A stretch of 64,000 nucleotides of DNA, taken from Massilia sp. BSC265. Lineage in GTDB: Bacteria > Pseudomonadota > Gammaproteobacteria > Burkholderiales > Burkholderiaceae_D. The stretch covers positions 434,001 to 498,000 of the forward strand of contig NZ_JPXI01000029.1 in assembly GCF_000740675.1 (NCBI RefSeq), given 5' to 3'. Shown piece after piece: positions 7,430 through 17,248 of this stretch. Every line of letters begins with the position of its first letter. The stretch's first letter is position 1. Below the pieces are notes generated by a model, which was given only the letters and a program-made list of their open reading frames with translations, did no database searches and was not told where the DNA came from. A program made the position numbers and the translations under genes.

Positions 7430-9019
7430 TCAGATTTCTTCGTACAGCGGCAAGGTCAGGAACTCCGCAAACGTATCCGAGGTCGACATCTGCTCGAAGA
7501 TCTCGGCCGCGCGCTGGTAGCTCGGGTTATCCCCATTCGGTGCCACCGCCTTCACCTTGGCCAGTTCCTCCGGAATCATCGCGCGCACCATCTCGGCGCT
7601 CACCTTGCGGCCATCCTCCAGCACGCCTTTCGGCGTACGGATCCATTGCCACACCTGCGAGCGGCTGATCTCGGCGGTCGCCGCATCTTCCATCAGGTTG
7701 TGGATCGGCACGCAGCCATTGCCTGCCAGCCAGGCGCCGAGGTAGTGGATGCCGACGTTGATGTTGTAGCGCAGGCCTTCCTCGGTGATCGGCGTTTCCG
7801 GCTTGAAGTCGAGCAGCTCGGCTGCCGTCACGTTGACATCCGGCCGCTGCTTGTCGATCTGATTCGGGCGCTCGCCCAGCACCTTCACGAACTCGGCCAT
7901 CGCCAGGTCCACCAGGCCCGGGTGCGCCACCCAGCCGCCGTCGTAGCCATCCGTCGCGTCGCGCGCCTTGTCGTTGCGCACGCCACCCATGGCGATTTCG
8001 TTTCTGGCCGGGTCGTTCTTGATCGGGATCAGTGCCGACATGCCGCCGATCGCCGGCGCGCCGCGCTTGTGGCAGGTTCTCAAGAGCAGCAGCGCATAGG
8101 CGCGCATGAAAGGCGCCGTCATCGTCACCTTGGCGCGGTCGGCCAGGCAGAAGTCCTTGTCCAGCTTGAACTTCTTGATGCACGAGAAGATGTAGTCCCA
8201 GCGGCCCGCGTTCAGACCGGCGCTGTGCTCGTGCAGCTCGTACAGGATCTCGTCCATCTCGAAGGCCGCGAGGATGGTCTCGATCAGCACGGTAGCCTTG
8301 ATGGTGCCGCGCGGCAGGCCGAGTTCTTCCTGGGTCATCAGGAAAATGTCGTTCCAGAGGCGCGCTTCCAGGTGCGATTCCATCTTCGGCAGGTAGAAGT
8401 ACGGCCCGGCGCCGCGCGCCAGCTGTTCTTTTGCGTTGTGGAACATGAACAGGGCGAAGTCGAAAATGCCGCCGGAAACGCGCTTCCCGTCCACCAGCAC
8501 GTGCTTCTCGTCCAGGTGCCAGCCGCGCGGACGCACCACCAGCGTCGCCACCTTCTCGTTCAGTTGGTAGGTCTTGCCGTTCTGCTCGAGCGAGATGGTG
8601 CGGCGCACCGCGTCGCGCATGTTGAGCTGGCCGGTGATCTGGTTGTCCCAGTTCGGGGTGTTCGAATCCTCGAAGTCGGTCATGTAGCTGTCGGCGCCCG
8701 AGTTCAGCGCATTGATGACCATCTTGCGCTCGACCGGACCGGTGATCTCCACGCGGCGGCACTCCAACGCTTGCGGGATCGGCGCGATCTTCCAGTCCCC
8801 CTCGCGGATGTGGGCAGTCTCGGGCAGGAAGTCCGGCCGTTCGCCAGCATCGAGGCGGCGCGCGCGTTCGGCACGGGCCGCCAGCAGCTGCTGGCGGCGC
8901 GGCTCGAAGGCGCGCGACAGCTTCGCGACCAGGTCGAGGGCCTCTAGCGTCAGGATCTGTTCGTAACCAGGCTTGATCTCGGCGGTGATCTGCATGCCGG
9001 CGGGGGTGGCGATCGTCAT
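7430..9019 (-). CDS. aceB: Malate synthase A
   Basis: Condenses glyoxylate and acetyl-CoA to malate in the glyoxylate shunt, needed for growth on acetate and fatty acids. The product has 529 residues, the normal size of the A isoform. The TIM-barrel signature [14 protein letters not shown] is near residue 270, the acetyl-CoA/glyoxylate region includes [19 protein letters not shown], and the C-terminal catalytic segment has [19 protein letters not shown]. The ATG has AGGAG 9 bases upstream. Isocitrate lyase is not next to it. The divergent LysR gene, 176 bases away, is a plausible regulator. Confidence 0.96.
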   Translation of the reverse strand: MTIATPAGMQITAEIKPGYEQILTLEALDLVAKLSRAFEPRRQQLLAARAERARRLDAGERPDFLPETAHIREGDWKIAPIPQALECRRVEITGPVERKMVINALNSGADSYMTDFEDSNTPNWDNQITGQLNMRDAVRRTISLEQNGKTYQLNEKVATLVVRPRGWHLDEKHVLVDGKRVSGGIFDFALFMFHNAKEQLARGAGPYFYLPKMESHLEARLWNDIFLMTQEELGLPRGTIKATVLIETILAAFEMDEILYELHEHSAGLNAGRWDYIFSCIKKFKLDKDFCLADRAKVTMTAPFMRAYALLLLRTCHKRGAPAIGGMSALIPIKNDPARNEIAMGGVRNDKARDATDGYDGGWVAHPGLVDLAMAEFVKVLGERPNQIDKQRPDVNVTAAELLDFKPETPITEEGLRYNINVGIHYLGAWLAGNGCVPIHNLMEDAATAEISRSQVWQWIRTPKGVLEDGRKVSAEMVRAMIPEELAKVKAVAPNGDNPSYQRAAEIFEQMSTSDTFAEFLTLPLYEEI

Positions 9020-9195
9020 TGCTCAACTCCTGTAGGTGGGAAACCGTTTGCACGCCTCAGGCCGCGCGTCGGTACAGCAACGGGCGCCTTGGCGTTTGTC
9101 ATAGCATCAAGTATATTCACTTACAGATAGCTAAACGATACATTTTCTCACTACATCTGTGCCTTTTTGTATCAAATCAGGAGCGGTGACAGGCA

Positions 9196-10098
9196 ATGGA
9201 CAAGTTCAGGCAGATCTCGACCTTCGTCGAAGTGGTGGCACGCGGCAGCCTGTCGGCGGCAGCGCGTGCCGAAGGGATCGCGCCGGCCATGATCGGGCGG
9301 CGCATCGACGCGCTGGAAGCGCGGCTCGGCGTCAAGCTGCTGCAGCGAACCACGCGCCGCCTGGCGCTCACCGACGAGGGCGCAGCCTTCCTGGAAGATT
9401 GCCAGCGCATCCTGACCGAACTCGAGGAGGCCGAATCCGCCACTGCCGAGCGCAGTGCGCGCGCTACCGGGCGCCTGGCCGTGTCGGCCCCGGCCGGATT
9501 CGGGCGCCAGCACGTGGCGCCCCTGCTCCCTTCCTTCCTGGCCGAGCACCGCGAGGTGACCGTCAACCTGAACCTCACCGACCGCCTGGTCGACGTCGTC
9601 GGCGAAGGCGTCGACGTGGCGATCCGCATCGCCAGCCTCACCGACTCGAACCTCGTCGGCACCAAGCTGGCAGACAACCACCGCGTCGTGGTCGGCACGC
9701 CCGCCTACTTGAAACGCCATGGACGGCCGCGGGTGCTGGCCGACCTGGCGAAGCACAACTGCCTGGCGATCAGCAGCGAAGGCAGCCAGCGTGGCTGGAC
9801 CTTTCTCGACAACGGCAAGCCGGTCACGCTGAAGGTCGGCGGCAACATGGAGTGCAACGACGGCGCGGTGCTGCACGCCTGGGCACTGGCCGGCAAGGGC
9901 CTGGCATGGCGTTCGATGTGGGAAGTGGGAGCGCAAATCGCGGCGGGTGAACTGTGCACGGTGCTGGATGAGTTTGCCGCGCCCGGCAACGACATTTACG
10001 CCGTATTTGCTCAGCGACGGCACCTGCCTTTACGGATCCGCGCCTTTGTCGACTTCCTGCGCCGCAGCTATTCTCAGCCGGAATACTGGCGGATTTGA
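9196..10098 (+). CDS. LysR-family transcriptional regulator, divergent from aceB
   Basis: A 300-residue LTTR. The N-terminal winged helix-turn-helix includes FVEVVARGSLSAAARAEGI and LEARLGVKLLQRTTRRLALT (residues 10-56). It is followed by a linker helix and a periplasmic-binding-protein-like effector domain with GRLAVSAPAGFGR (about 93-105) and VDVAIRIASLTDSNLV. It is of the CrgA/DsdC-like LTTR group. The divergent position beside aceB suggests control of malate synthase or autoregulation from the shared 176-base spacer, but the ligand is unknown. AGGAG lies 12 bases before the ATG. Confidence 0.88.
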   Translation: MDKFRQISTFVEVVARGSLSAAARAEGIAPAMIGRRIDALEARLGVKLLQRTTRRLALTDEGAAFLEDCQRILTELEEAESATAERSARATGRLAVSAPAGFGRQHVAPLLPSFLAEHREVTVNLNLTDRLVDVVGEGVDVAIRIASLTDSNLVGTKLADNHRVVVGTPAYLKRHGRPRVLADLAKHNCLAISSEGSQRGWTFLDNGKPVTLKVGGNMECNDGAVLHAWALAGKGLAWRSMWEVGAQIAAGELCTVLDEFAAPGNDIYAVFAQRRHLPLRIRAFVDFLRRSYSQPEYWRI

Positions 10099-10164
10099 CG
10101 ACCATGCATGCAGCATGGGCAGAAACCGACGGGGAACAGCCAAGGAAGAGCAGAATCGGGGCAA

Positions 10165-10194
10165 AAAAAATCCCCGGCTATCCGGGGATTTTTT
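10165..10194 (-). terminator. Terminator of the cold-shock gene (bidirectional)
   Basis: The stem TCCCCGG/CCGGGGA with loop CTAT is flanked by A and T runs that extend the pairing. On the minus strand it ends in eight T, starting 19 bases after the csp stop. On the plus strand it has six T and can end the LysR transcript. Confidence 0.9.
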
Positions 10195-10212
10195 GCCATC
10201 GCTGGAGAGCGA

Positions 10213-10416
10213 TTACAGCGGCTGGATGTTCGCGGCCTGCTTGCCCTTCGGGCCGGTGGTCACGTCGAACGAAACGCGCTGGTTCTCTTGCAGCGATTTG
10301 AAGCCGGTGCTCTGGATTGCCGAGAAGTGTGCGAACAGATCTTCGCCGCCTTCATCAGGAGTGATGAAGCCGAAACCCTTCGAATCATTGAACCATTTAA
10401 CGATGCCAGTTGCCAT
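10213..10416 (-). CDS. Cold-shock domain protein (CspA family)
   Basis: A 67-residue single-stranded nucleic-acid-binding OB-fold protein, an RNA chaperone. RNP1 is KGFGFITPD near residues 13-21 and RNP2 is DLFAHFSAI near 26-34. The C terminus has KGKQAANI, typical of the family. AGGAAA lies 7 bases before the ATG. A long AT-rich leader precedes it (see next entry) and a strong terminator follows, so it is probably a monocistronic, temperature-responsive gene. Confidence 0.96.
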   Translation of the reverse strand: MATGIVKWFNDSKGFGFITPDEGGEDLFAHFSAIQSTGFKSLQENQRVSFDVTTGPKGKQAANIQPL

Positions 10417-10557
10417 TACAATTTCCTATTTCAGTTAAGTTGGGCTTGCGCCCGTTTAAGATCGTTTGAAGAAGCAAGAAAGGAATGACAGACAGACTGC
10501 ACTACCACCTACAACCCAACGATCCCGCATTATACCGAATAAAACCGGCGGGACACC
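10417..10557 (-). promoter_or_regulatory. csp promoter and 5' leader
   Basis: On the minus strand a perfect TATAAT (10534-10529) lies about 113 bases before the csp ATG, with only a weak -35 (GGTGTC at 17 bases). A leader of about 100 bases results, typical of cspA-type genes whose leader structure responds to cold. The rest of the intergenic stretch up to 10791 is AT-rich with no recognisable gene. Confidence 0.5.
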
Positions 10558-10791
10558 CACTTTGCGCTATAAAAAAGCAGATATCCACAACATTTTCCAT
10601 AAAAATTCTCATTTTCAACTTTTATGGTCGTGTTTTTGATTCGGCAGTAAGGAAAATATAGGGCATCGAGTGGCTGGAAATTTGTGCGACATCAAACGAT
10701 CCGGCAATGATTTATTGCGTTCTTGCATTGCGGCACGAACGCGAACAAGCTAGCGCCTTGCTTCGTCGCCCCGACCCGCCTCGCACAATCA

Positions 10792-11139
10792 TCAGGCCAT
10801 GCTGCGTGGATCGCGCCGTGCCGCCTCGACGAAGAGATGCAGTTCGCCGACCCACGCGGCCCATTCGCTGGCCGCGACGGCGTCGAAGGTGGTCAGGACG
10901 CGCAGGCGCTGCTCCAGCGCACGCGCACGCTGGCCCAGGCTGCGGTAGCCGAAGGTGACGGCGGAGCCGGCCACCGTATGCAGCATCGCCTGCAGCTCGG
11001 CTGCGGTCGCCGCGGGCTGCGCGGGCTCGAGTTGGGCGCCGAGCCCGGCGAGCCGCTCGAGGGTGGCGGGCAGCCGGCTGGAGAAGCCGGCGTTCGCCGA
11101 CGCCAGGCGCGAGAAGAAATGTCGGTCCGCCGCGTGCAT
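10792..11139 (-). CDS. Stand-alone histidine phosphotransfer (Hpt) protein
   Basis: A 115-residue four-helix Hpt domain and nothing else. The phospho-accepting site is in LHTVAGSAVTFGY, near residues 60-72, which corresponds to the family pattern H-x-L-K-G-S-A with Ala in place of Lys. Such proteins relay phosphate between a hybrid kinase and a response regulator. No kinase or regulator is adjacent. The ATG has GGAGGGTGG directly upstream, a strong ribosome-binding site that fixes this start. It lies 23 bases after upp on the same strand and is probably transcribed with it. Confidence 0.8.
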   Translation of the reverse strand: MHAADRHFFSRLASANAGFSSRLPATLERLAGLGAQLEPAQPAATAAELQAMLHTVAGSAVTFGYRSLGQRARALEQRLRVLTTFDAVAASEWAAWVGELHLFVEAARRDPRSMA

Positions 11140-11162
11140 ACCCACCCTCCTCGCGCTTGTTT

Positions 11163-11813
11163 TTACTTGGTGCCGAAGATGCGGTCGCCGGCGTCGCCCA
11201 GGCCCGGAACGATGTAGGCATCCTCGTTCAGGTGCGAGTCGAGCGAGGCGACGTAGACCTTCACGTCCGGATGCGACTTCTGGAACACCTCCACGCCTTC
11301 GGGTGCGGCCACCAGGGCCAGGAACAAGATATGCTCGCTCGGCACGCCGCGCTTCTTCAGCACGTCGACGGCATGGACCGCCGAATTGCCGGTGGCGACC
11401 ATCGGGTCGCACAGGATGAAGGTACGCTCGTTGGTGTCCGGCAGGCGCACCAGGTACTCGACCGGCTCGTGGGTTTCCGGGTCGCGGAACACGCCGATGT
11501 GGCCGACCCGTGCCGAGGGCACCAGTTCGAGCAGGCCGTCGCTCATGCCGATACCGGCGCGCAGGATCGGCACGATCGCCAGCTTCTTGCCGGCGATGAC
11601 CGGCGCCTCGATCGTCACCAGGGGCGTCTGCACGGTGCGGGTGGTGAGCGGCAGGTCGCGCGTGATCTCGTACCCCATCAAGAGCGTGATCTCCCGCAGC
11701 AGCTCGCGAAAGGTGCGCGTGGACGTATCGTGCTCGCGCATGTGCGACAGCTTGTGCTGGATGAGCGGGTGGTTCAGGATGAAGAGGTTGGGAAAGCGCG
11801 GATCTTGTTTCAT
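11163..11813 (-). CDS. upp: Uracil phosphoribosyltransferase
   Basis: Salvages uracil by joining it to PRPP to give UMP. The product has 216 residues. The PRPP-binding motif is [11 protein letters not shown] near residues 134-144, and the uracil-binding end has [15 protein letters not shown] at the C terminus. The N terminus [13 protein letters not shown] is typical. A good promoter lies 41 bases upstream. It is the first gene of a probable two-gene unit with the Hpt protein. Confidence 0.96.
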   Translation of the reverse strand: MKQDPRFPNLFILNHPLIQHKLSHMREHDTSTRTFRELLREITLLMGYEITRDLPLTTRTVQTPLVTIEAPVIAGKKLAIVPILRAGIGMSDGLLELVPSARVGHIGVFRDPETHEPVEYLVRLPDTNERTFILCDPMVATGNSAVHAVDVLKKRGVPSEHILFLALVAAPEGVEVFQKSHPDVKVYVASLDSHLNEDAYIVPGLGDAGDRIFGTK

Positions 11814-11853
11814 GGTCGGTAGCAAACTGATTTTGTGTGAAGCCTGGACCGGC

Positions 11854-11882
11854 ATTATCCCAGCCGCGCGCCGGTTTGTCCT
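11854..11882 (-). promoter_or_regulatory. upp promoter
   Basis: On the minus strand AGGACA (11882-11877, four of six) and GATAAT (11859-11854, five of six) are 17 bases apart. This gives a leader of about 35 bases before the upp ATG. Confidence 0.55.
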
Positions 11883-11946
11883 TTTTTTCTGCACATTTCG
11901 ACAAGAAACCGCGCAGGGGTGGGTTCTACGCCTCCCTGGCCTGTCT

Positions 11947-13632
11947 TCAGCCGCAGTCCAGCGCCCGGGCCAGGATCGCCCCGCAGTCGCTCGACGCCGG
12001 CAGCCGGCCGAAGGCGCCGCCCGGCTCGCTGGCGATGCGCGACGCGACGAAGGCACCCGAGACGTAGCCCGGCGCATGGCGCAGCAGCAGCGCCGCCTGC
12101 ACCGCCAGCACCAGCCGTTCGGCCAGGCGCCGCGCGCCACCCTCGTTCCGGGCCAGGGCCGGCAGTTCGTCGAGCAGCTGCGCGGCATAGGCGCCGAATC
12201 GGCCGTCGAGCCCGGCGGCCGGTTCCAGCTCGGCGGCAAGCGCCTCGCGCGCTTCCGGGAGCGACTTGCCGAGCGCGCGCAGCAGGTCCAGGCACATGAC
12301 GTTGCCCGAGCCTTCCCAGATCGAGTTGACCGGCAGCTCGCGGTAGATGCGCGCCAGCGGCCCATCCTCGACATAGCCGTTGCCACCCATGACCTCCATC
12401 GCCTCGGCCCCGAAGGCCGGGCCGCGCTTGCAGATCCAGTACTTGCCCGCCGGGGTCAGGATGCGCCCCAGCAGGGCCTGGGCCGGATCGCCGTCCTGGT
12501 CGAAGCAGCGTGCGAGCCTGAGCGCGAACGCGGTCGCGGCTTCCGATTCGAGCGCCAGGTCGGCCAGCACGTTCTGCATCAGGGGCTGCTCGCTGAGCAA
12601 GCGCCCGAAGGCGCTGCGGCCGCGCGCATGGTGCAGCGCATGGCACAGTGCCGCGCGCATGATGCCGGCGCTGCCGAGCACGCAGTCGAGCCGGGTATGG
12701 CCGCCCATCTCGAGGATGGTCGGGATGCCGCGCCCCGGAGCGCCGAGCATCCATCCGACCGCGCCCTGGAATTCGACCTCCGCGGAGGCGTTGGAGCGGT
12801 TGCCCAGCTTGTCCTTCAGGCGCTGCACCCGGATCGGGTTGCGGCTGCCGTCCGGCAGGAAGCGCGGCACGAAGAAGCAGCTCAGCCCCCCGCTCCCGCC
12901 TTCGTCGGCCTGGGCCAGAACCAGGTGGGCATCCGACTGCGGCGCCGAGAAAAACCATTTATGGCCGACGATGCGCCAGGCGCCCTCGCCCTCGGCGCCG
13001 AAGCGCTCCCTTGCCTCGTCCGGCAGCATCGGCTCGGCGCGGGTCGTGTTCGTCCGCACGTCGCTGCCGCCCTGTTTTTCGGTCATGCCCATGCCCACCA
13101 GGGCGCCGCGCTTCCGTGCCACCGGCAACGAGCGCGGATCGTATTCGCTCGACAGGATCTTCGGCAGCCAGGAGGCCGCAAGCAGCGGCGCGCGGCGCAG
13201 GGCCGGCACCGAGGCGAAGCTCATCGTTACCGGGCACTGGGTGCCGTTCTCCACCTGCCCGAAGAGCAGGTACTGGGCCGCGCGTGCGACCTGGGCACCC
13301 GGGCGCGGATCGACCCAGGGGGCGGAGTGGGCGCCGGCCCCGATCAGGAGGCGCATCAGCTGGTGCCAGGCCGGGTGGAACTCGATGTCGTCGACCCGGT
13401 TGCCCATGCGGTCGTGGGTGACCAGGCGCGGTCCGTGGGCATTTGCCAAGCGGGCCAGGTCGAGGGTCTCCGCACGGCCAAGCTCGGCGCCCAGCGCGTC
13501 CAGCCCGGCGCCGGCCCAGCCCGCCCCCTCGCGCTCGACTGCCTCGCGCAGGGCTGTGTCGCAGCGGAACAGGTTCACGTCCGCGAAGGGAGCGGCCTGA
13601 TTCAGCACCTCGTGCGTGTCGAAGCGATTCAT
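11947..13632 (-). CDS. aidB: AidB-like acyl-CoA dehydrogenase family protein
   Basis: A 561-residue flavoprotein of the AidB branch of acyl-CoA dehydrogenases, associated with the adaptive response to DNA alkylation in E. coli. Flavin-binding segments [14 protein letters not shown] near residues 178-191 and [18 protein letters not shown] near 222-239 are present, as is the later [20 protein letters not shown] near 415. The length and the long N- and C-terminal parts fit AidB better than a fatty-acid enzyme. No ada gene is nearby. It is a single gene on the minus strand, with the upp promoter in its 3' flank. Confidence 0.88.
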   Translation of the reverse strand: MNRFDTHEVLNQAAPFADVNLFRCDTALREAVEREGAGWAGAGLDALGAELGRAETLDLARLANAHGPRLVTHDRMGNRVDDIEFHPAWHQLMRLLIGAGAHSAPWVDPRPGAQVARAAQYLLFGQVENGTQCPVTMSFASVPALRRAPLLAASWLPKILSSEYDPRSLPVARKRGALVGMGMTEKQGGSDVRTNTTRAEPMLPDEARERFGAEGEGAWRIVGHKWFFSAPQSDAHLVLAQADEGGSGGLSCFFVPRFLPDGSRNPIRVQRLKDKLGNRSNASAEVEFQGAVGWMLGAPGRGIPTILEMGGHTRLDCVLGSAGIMRAALCHALHHARGRSAFGRLLSEQPLMQNVLADLALESEAATAFALRLARCFDQDGDPAQALLGRILTPAGKYWICKRGPAFGAEAMEVMGGNGYVEDGPLARIYRELPVNSIWEGSGNVMCLDLLRALGKSLPEAREALAAELEPAAGLDGRFGAYAAQLLDELPALARNEGGARRLAERLVLAVQAALLLRHAPGYVSGAFVASRIASEPGGAFGRLPASSDCGAILARALDCG

Positions 13633-13971
13633 TTCTAGCTCTCTCTTCCGTTATAGATCACGGGCACTGCGGCCAAGTGTTGCAACCGAGCCTCATCGCA
13701 AGACCAGGAATCACCGAATAATTTGCTGCGAAGCAATAATCGGCGACAATAGCAGCTGATATAAATTGCCTCAGCAGCAACGCTAACGCAAAGCTTTGGG
13801 ACGGCAAGCCACTGCGACAGCGCAAGAACGGAAACTACCGAACGGGCTCTTGTGATTTCTAATGCTGTTCGGAATCTTTCGATGCTACAGTCACACTGGG
13901 TTTGGTAGACTTGCACGATTTACACGTAGCCTGTCAGCACGTGCCAGCAACAACAAGGCAGACATTAAAGA
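13633..13971. other. Intergenic region between divergent aidB and the PAS-GGDEF-EAL gene
   Basis: No credible gene is seen. The stretch is poorer in GC than its neighbours and must hold the promoters of both divergent genes, but no good -35/-10 pair stands out. A short inverted repeat TTGCT-GCGA-AGCAA lies near 13722-13735 and could be an operator. Open frames here have no family features. Confidence 0.5.
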
Positions 13972-15708
13972 ATGCACACCAGTTCCACCGCCGCCAAATT
14001 CGCGCCGAGCAAGCAGCCAGGCTCGCTGCTCGACAGCCTGCTCGAAGCGGCCGGCGACATCGTGTTCCGCGTGACCCTCGGCGGCCAGGTGCGCGCCGCC
14101 AGTCGTCGGGCACTGACCCTCACCGGCGTGGCACCCGGCGGCCGGCCCCTGGTGTCGCTGGTCCATGACGTCGACCAGCAGGCCCTGCGCACTGCCCTCC
14201 TCAACGCCGGCACCAGCGGCGGCGGCCCGGAGCTGGTCGAGGCACGCTTCCGCTGCAACGAACGCGACATCTGGTTCGAATTGCGCATCGGCCTGGTCGC
14301 CTCCGGCGACGACGCCCCGCTGCTGGTCGTCGGCCGCGACCTGTCGGCCCAGCACGCCACCGAAGAACGCCTGCGCCACATGGCGACCCACGATTCGCTC
14401 ACCGAGCTGCCGAACCGGGTGCTGCTGTCCGACCGCATCCGCATGGTGATCGCCAACGCGCGCCGTTCCGGCCAGGGCTTCGCGGTCGCCACCATCGGCC
14501 TGGACGGCTTCAAGAAAGTCAATGACGGCCTCGGCCACGCGGTCGGCGACGCGGTGCTGCGCACGGCCGCGGGACGCCTGCGCCGCACCCTGCGCGACAG
14601 CGACACGCTGGCGCGGGTCGGCGGCGACGAGTTCGTCGCCGTCCTGCCGGGGTCCGCCAGCGAGGCGCAGATCAAGCTGGTCACGGGACGGCTGATGGCC
14701 GCGCTGCAGTCGCCCTTCGAGATCGACGGCCACACCATCTACCTGGCCGGCTCGATCGGCGTGTCCTTGTATCCTGATCATGCCGAAGACGAAGTGCGGC
14801 TCGTGACCCTGGCCGACACCGCCATGTCGCGCGCCAAGGAAACCGGCAAGGCACGCGCCGTCACCTACAGCCCCAGCGACCAGGGCCCGCCCGAGCACGA
14901 CATCTCGCTCGAGGCCGCGATGTTCAATGCGGTGCGCGAGGGCGAATTCCAGCTTTATTACCAACCGATCGTGGATGCGCGCAACCGCACCATCGAAGGC
15001 TTCGAGACCCTGATGCGCTGGAAGCACCCGAGCCTCGGCATGGTGCCCCCTGTCCGCTTCATCCCGATCGCGGAAACCAACGGCTTGATCAACCTGCTGG
15101 GCGCCTGGGCGCTGAAGGCGGCCTGCATGCAGATCCGCCAGTTCGAGGAAGCGGCCGGCCGCGAACTCTACATCTCGGTGAACATCAGCCCGCGCCAGTT
15201 CAGGAACGACAAGTTCCTCACCGTGCTGGACGATGCGCTGGCCCTGTCCGGCACGCCGGGCAGCAAGCTGGTCCTCGAGATCACCGAAGGCACGCTGATG
15301 GTCGATCCGGTGCACGCCGAATCGGTGCTGGGCAAGATGGCCGAGCGCGGCGCGCGCATCGCGATCGACGACTTCGGCACCGGCTATTCGAGCCTGGCCT
15401 ACCTGAAGCGCTTCCCGATCTCGGTGCTGAAGGTCGACCGGGCTTTTGTGAAGGACCTGCCGGGCGCCGAGAAGGACGCGGCAATCTGCAACGCGGTGCT
15501 CGACCTGGCCAAGCACCTCGACCTCTCGGTGGTGGCCGAAGGGGTGGAGACCGAGGCGCAGCTGGCCTGGCTGGACCGGCTGGGCTGCCAGTACGTGCAG
15601 GGCTACCTGACCGGCAAGCCGATGCCGGCCCACGTGGCCCTGACGGCGCTGAAAGAGAATCTTTATACCGAATTACTGCCGCACGACTTACGGGCGGTCC
15701 AATCATGA
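13972..15708 (+). CDS. PAS-GGDEF-EAL cyclic-di-GMP signalling protein
   Basis: A 578-residue cytoplasmic protein without membrane segments. It has an N-terminal PAS-like domain (about 20-130), a GGDEF domain with intact RVGGDEFVAVLPG near residues 217-229, and an EAL domain in which EAL reads ETL (GFETLMRW). The catalytic Glu is kept, with the further sites ISVNISPRQF, LEITEGTL, DDFGTGYSSL, LKVDRAF and AEGVET. Both cyclase and phosphodiesterase sites look usable, so the net activity cannot be predicted. Its stop overlaps the next start (ATGA), indicating coupling with the HDOD protein. Confidence 0.9.
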   Translation: MHTSSTAAKFAPSKQPGSLLDSLLEAAGDIVFRVTLGGQVRAASRRALTLTGVAPGGRPLVSLVHDVDQQALRTALLNAGTSGGGPELVEARFRCNERDIWFELRIGLVASGDDAPLLVVGRDLSAQHATEERLRHMATHDSLTELPNRVLLSDRIRMVIANARRSGQGFAVATIGLDGFKKVNDGLGHAVGDAVLRTAAGRLRRTLRDSDTLARVGGDEFVAVLPGSASEAQIKLVTGRLMAALQSPFEIDGHTIYLAGSIGVSLYPDHAEDEVRLVTLADTAMSRAKETGKARAVTYSPSDQGPPEHDISLEAAMFNAVREGEFQLYYQPIVDARNRTIEGFETLMRWKHPSLGMVPPVRFIPIAETNGLINLLGAWALKAACMQIRQFEEAAGRELYISVNISPRQFRNDKFLTVLDDALALSGTPGSKLVLEITEGTLMVDPVHAESVLGKMAERGARIAIDDFGTGYSSLAYLKRFPISVLKVDRAFVKDLPGAEKDAAICNAVLDLAKHLDLSVVAEGVETEAQLAWLDRLGCQYVQGYLTGKPMPAHVALTALKENLYTELLPHDLRAVQS

Positions 15709-17198
15709 CGCTACTATCCGACACCCCGCGCTCGCACCTGGCCGAAGCCACCCTCTCCCTGCTGTGGGAGCGCATCCGCAGGCAGGGCGACATGCCGGGC
15801 TTCACCAAGGCCATCAACGCCATCCTCGCCTCGATGCGCGGCGAAGACGAGCGCGAATTCTCGATGACCCAGACGGTACTGTCGGACCCGGTCCTGACCC
15901 AGAAGGTGCTGCGACTGGCCAACAGCGGCATGTACTCCGCTTTCGGCCAGCGCATCAATACGGTGTCGAAGGCGGTGCTGGTGCTCGGCACCGATGCGAT
16001 CGGCCACCTGGCGCTGGGTTTGAAACTGATCGAGGAGTTGAGCAAGTCCACGCCGGACACGCAAAGCGCCCACATCGAGATGGAGAAAGCGGTCCTGGCC
16101 GGCATGGTGGCCCAGCAGGTGGCGGCAAGCGCGGTGTCGCGCGACCCCGAGGAAGCCGTGGTGTGCTCGATCCTGCATTCCCTGGGGCGCATGATGATCA
16201 CCTTCTACATGCCGGAACGCTGGGTCCAGCTCCTCGAGGCCGGCGGCGCCGGCCGCGAGGAGCTGGCGGCCGTGGCCCTGCTCGGCCTGTCGCTGGAAGA
16301 CATCGGTCGCGCCACGGCCGAACACTGGGGCCTGCCGGGCAACCTGGTCGCCGGCATGCGCCGGGTCGAACCGGGCGAGCGCGGCGAAGAATTCGGCCAT
16401 GACGACTGGCTCGCCGCGCTCGGCACCATGTCGACCCGGGCCGCGGACGCCCTGTGGCACGACGATGAAGCGGCGGCCGGCCGCGTGGCGGCCCTGGCCG
16501 AGAGCTTCGCGCCGATGCTGGGCGTGGAGCCGACCGGCCTGCTCGGCGCGATCGACAAGGCGCGTGAGATCGCCGCCGCGGACCTGACCATCGCCCCGCT
16601 CGCGAAGCCGGCCGAGAAGCGCGCCAAGCTGGCGGCCGCGACACGCAAGCGCATGGCCGGCAACAAGGTCCTGATGAGTGGCGTGGCCGACATGCGCGAC
16701 GCCGGCGTGAAGGCGACGCCGGGCCAGATGATGTCGATGGCGCTCGAGACGATGCACAAGGGCCTGTCCTTCACCCGTTCCTTCGCTTTCCTGCGCAACC
16801 GCCGCGAGGGCCGCTACGCAGCGCGCCTGGGCCTGGGCGAAGGCAGCAAGGCGCTGCTCCCGAACCTGGTGTTCGACGACGCCTACGAGCCGAACGTGTT
16901 CCACGCGGCGCTGGGGAGCGATCGCGTGATCTTCATCGAGAACGCCCGGGACGCCAAGTTTACGGCCAAGTTGCCGGGCTGGTGGAAAGGCACGCTGAAC
17001 GAAGCGCGCTGCTTCGTCGTGATCCCGCTGTGCGCGCACGGCCAGCCGGCCGGCTTCATCTATGGCGATTGGGACGACAGCTTTCCGCAAGTGGTGCTGA
17101 GCCAGACCGAGTTTTCACTGCTGAACGATTTGCGCGGACTGGTGGTCAGGACCGTGGAAAGGCGCCACCAGGTGGAGGCGGTCGCGACGCGGGTGTGA
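15705..17198 (+). CDS. HDOD domain protein with C-terminal GAF-like region
   Basis: A 497-residue protein. The HDOD domain occupies about residues 20-220, with VLSDPVLTQKVLRLANS near 58-74 and SILHSLGRMMITFYMPE near 156-172. HDOD domains are HD-related but usually non-catalytic and act in signal pathways. The C-terminal 180 residues (AFLRNRREGRYAARLGLGEGS, then CFVVIPLCAHGQPAGFIYGD) look like a GAF-type sensor. The start overlaps the preceding GGDEF-EAL stop by four bases, so the two probably work together. Output and ligand are unknown. Confidence 0.82.
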   Translation: MTLLSDTPRSHLAEATLSLLWERIRRQGDMPGFTKAINAILASMRGEDEREFSMTQTVLSDPVLTQKVLRLANSGMYSAFGQRINTVSKAVLVLGTDAIGHLALGLKLIEELSKSTPDTQSAHIEMEKAVLAGMVAQQVAASAVSRDPEEAVVCSILHSLGRMMITFYMPERWVQLLEAGGAGREELAAVALLGLSLEDIGRATAEHWGLPGNLVAGMRRVEPGERGEEFGHDDWLAALGTMSTRAADALWHDDEAAAGRVAALAESFAPMLGVEPTGLLGAIDKAREIAAADLTIAPLAKPAEKRAKLAAATRKRMAGNKVLMSGVADMRDAGVKATPGQMMSMALETMHKGLSFTRSFAFLRNRREGRYAARLGLGEGSKALLPNLVFDDAYEPNVFHAALGSDRVIFIENARDAKFTAKLPGWWKGTLNEARCFVVIPLCAHGQPAGFIYGDWDDSFPQVVLSQTEFSLLNDLRGLVVRTVERRHQVEAVATRV

Positions 17199-17209
17199 GA
17201 TGCGGATCG

Positions 17210-17228
17210 CGGGCGCCCATGGCGCCCG
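17210..17228. terminator. Hairpin between convergent HDOD and aroC genes
   Basis: CGGGCGCC-CAT-GGCGCCCG forms a perfect 8-bp GC stem 11 bases after the HDOD stop and 20 bases after the aroC stop. There is no T run, so it is a possible weak bidirectional terminator. Confidence 0.4.
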
Positions 17229-17248
17229 AACCCGCTCCTGGCAGAGCC

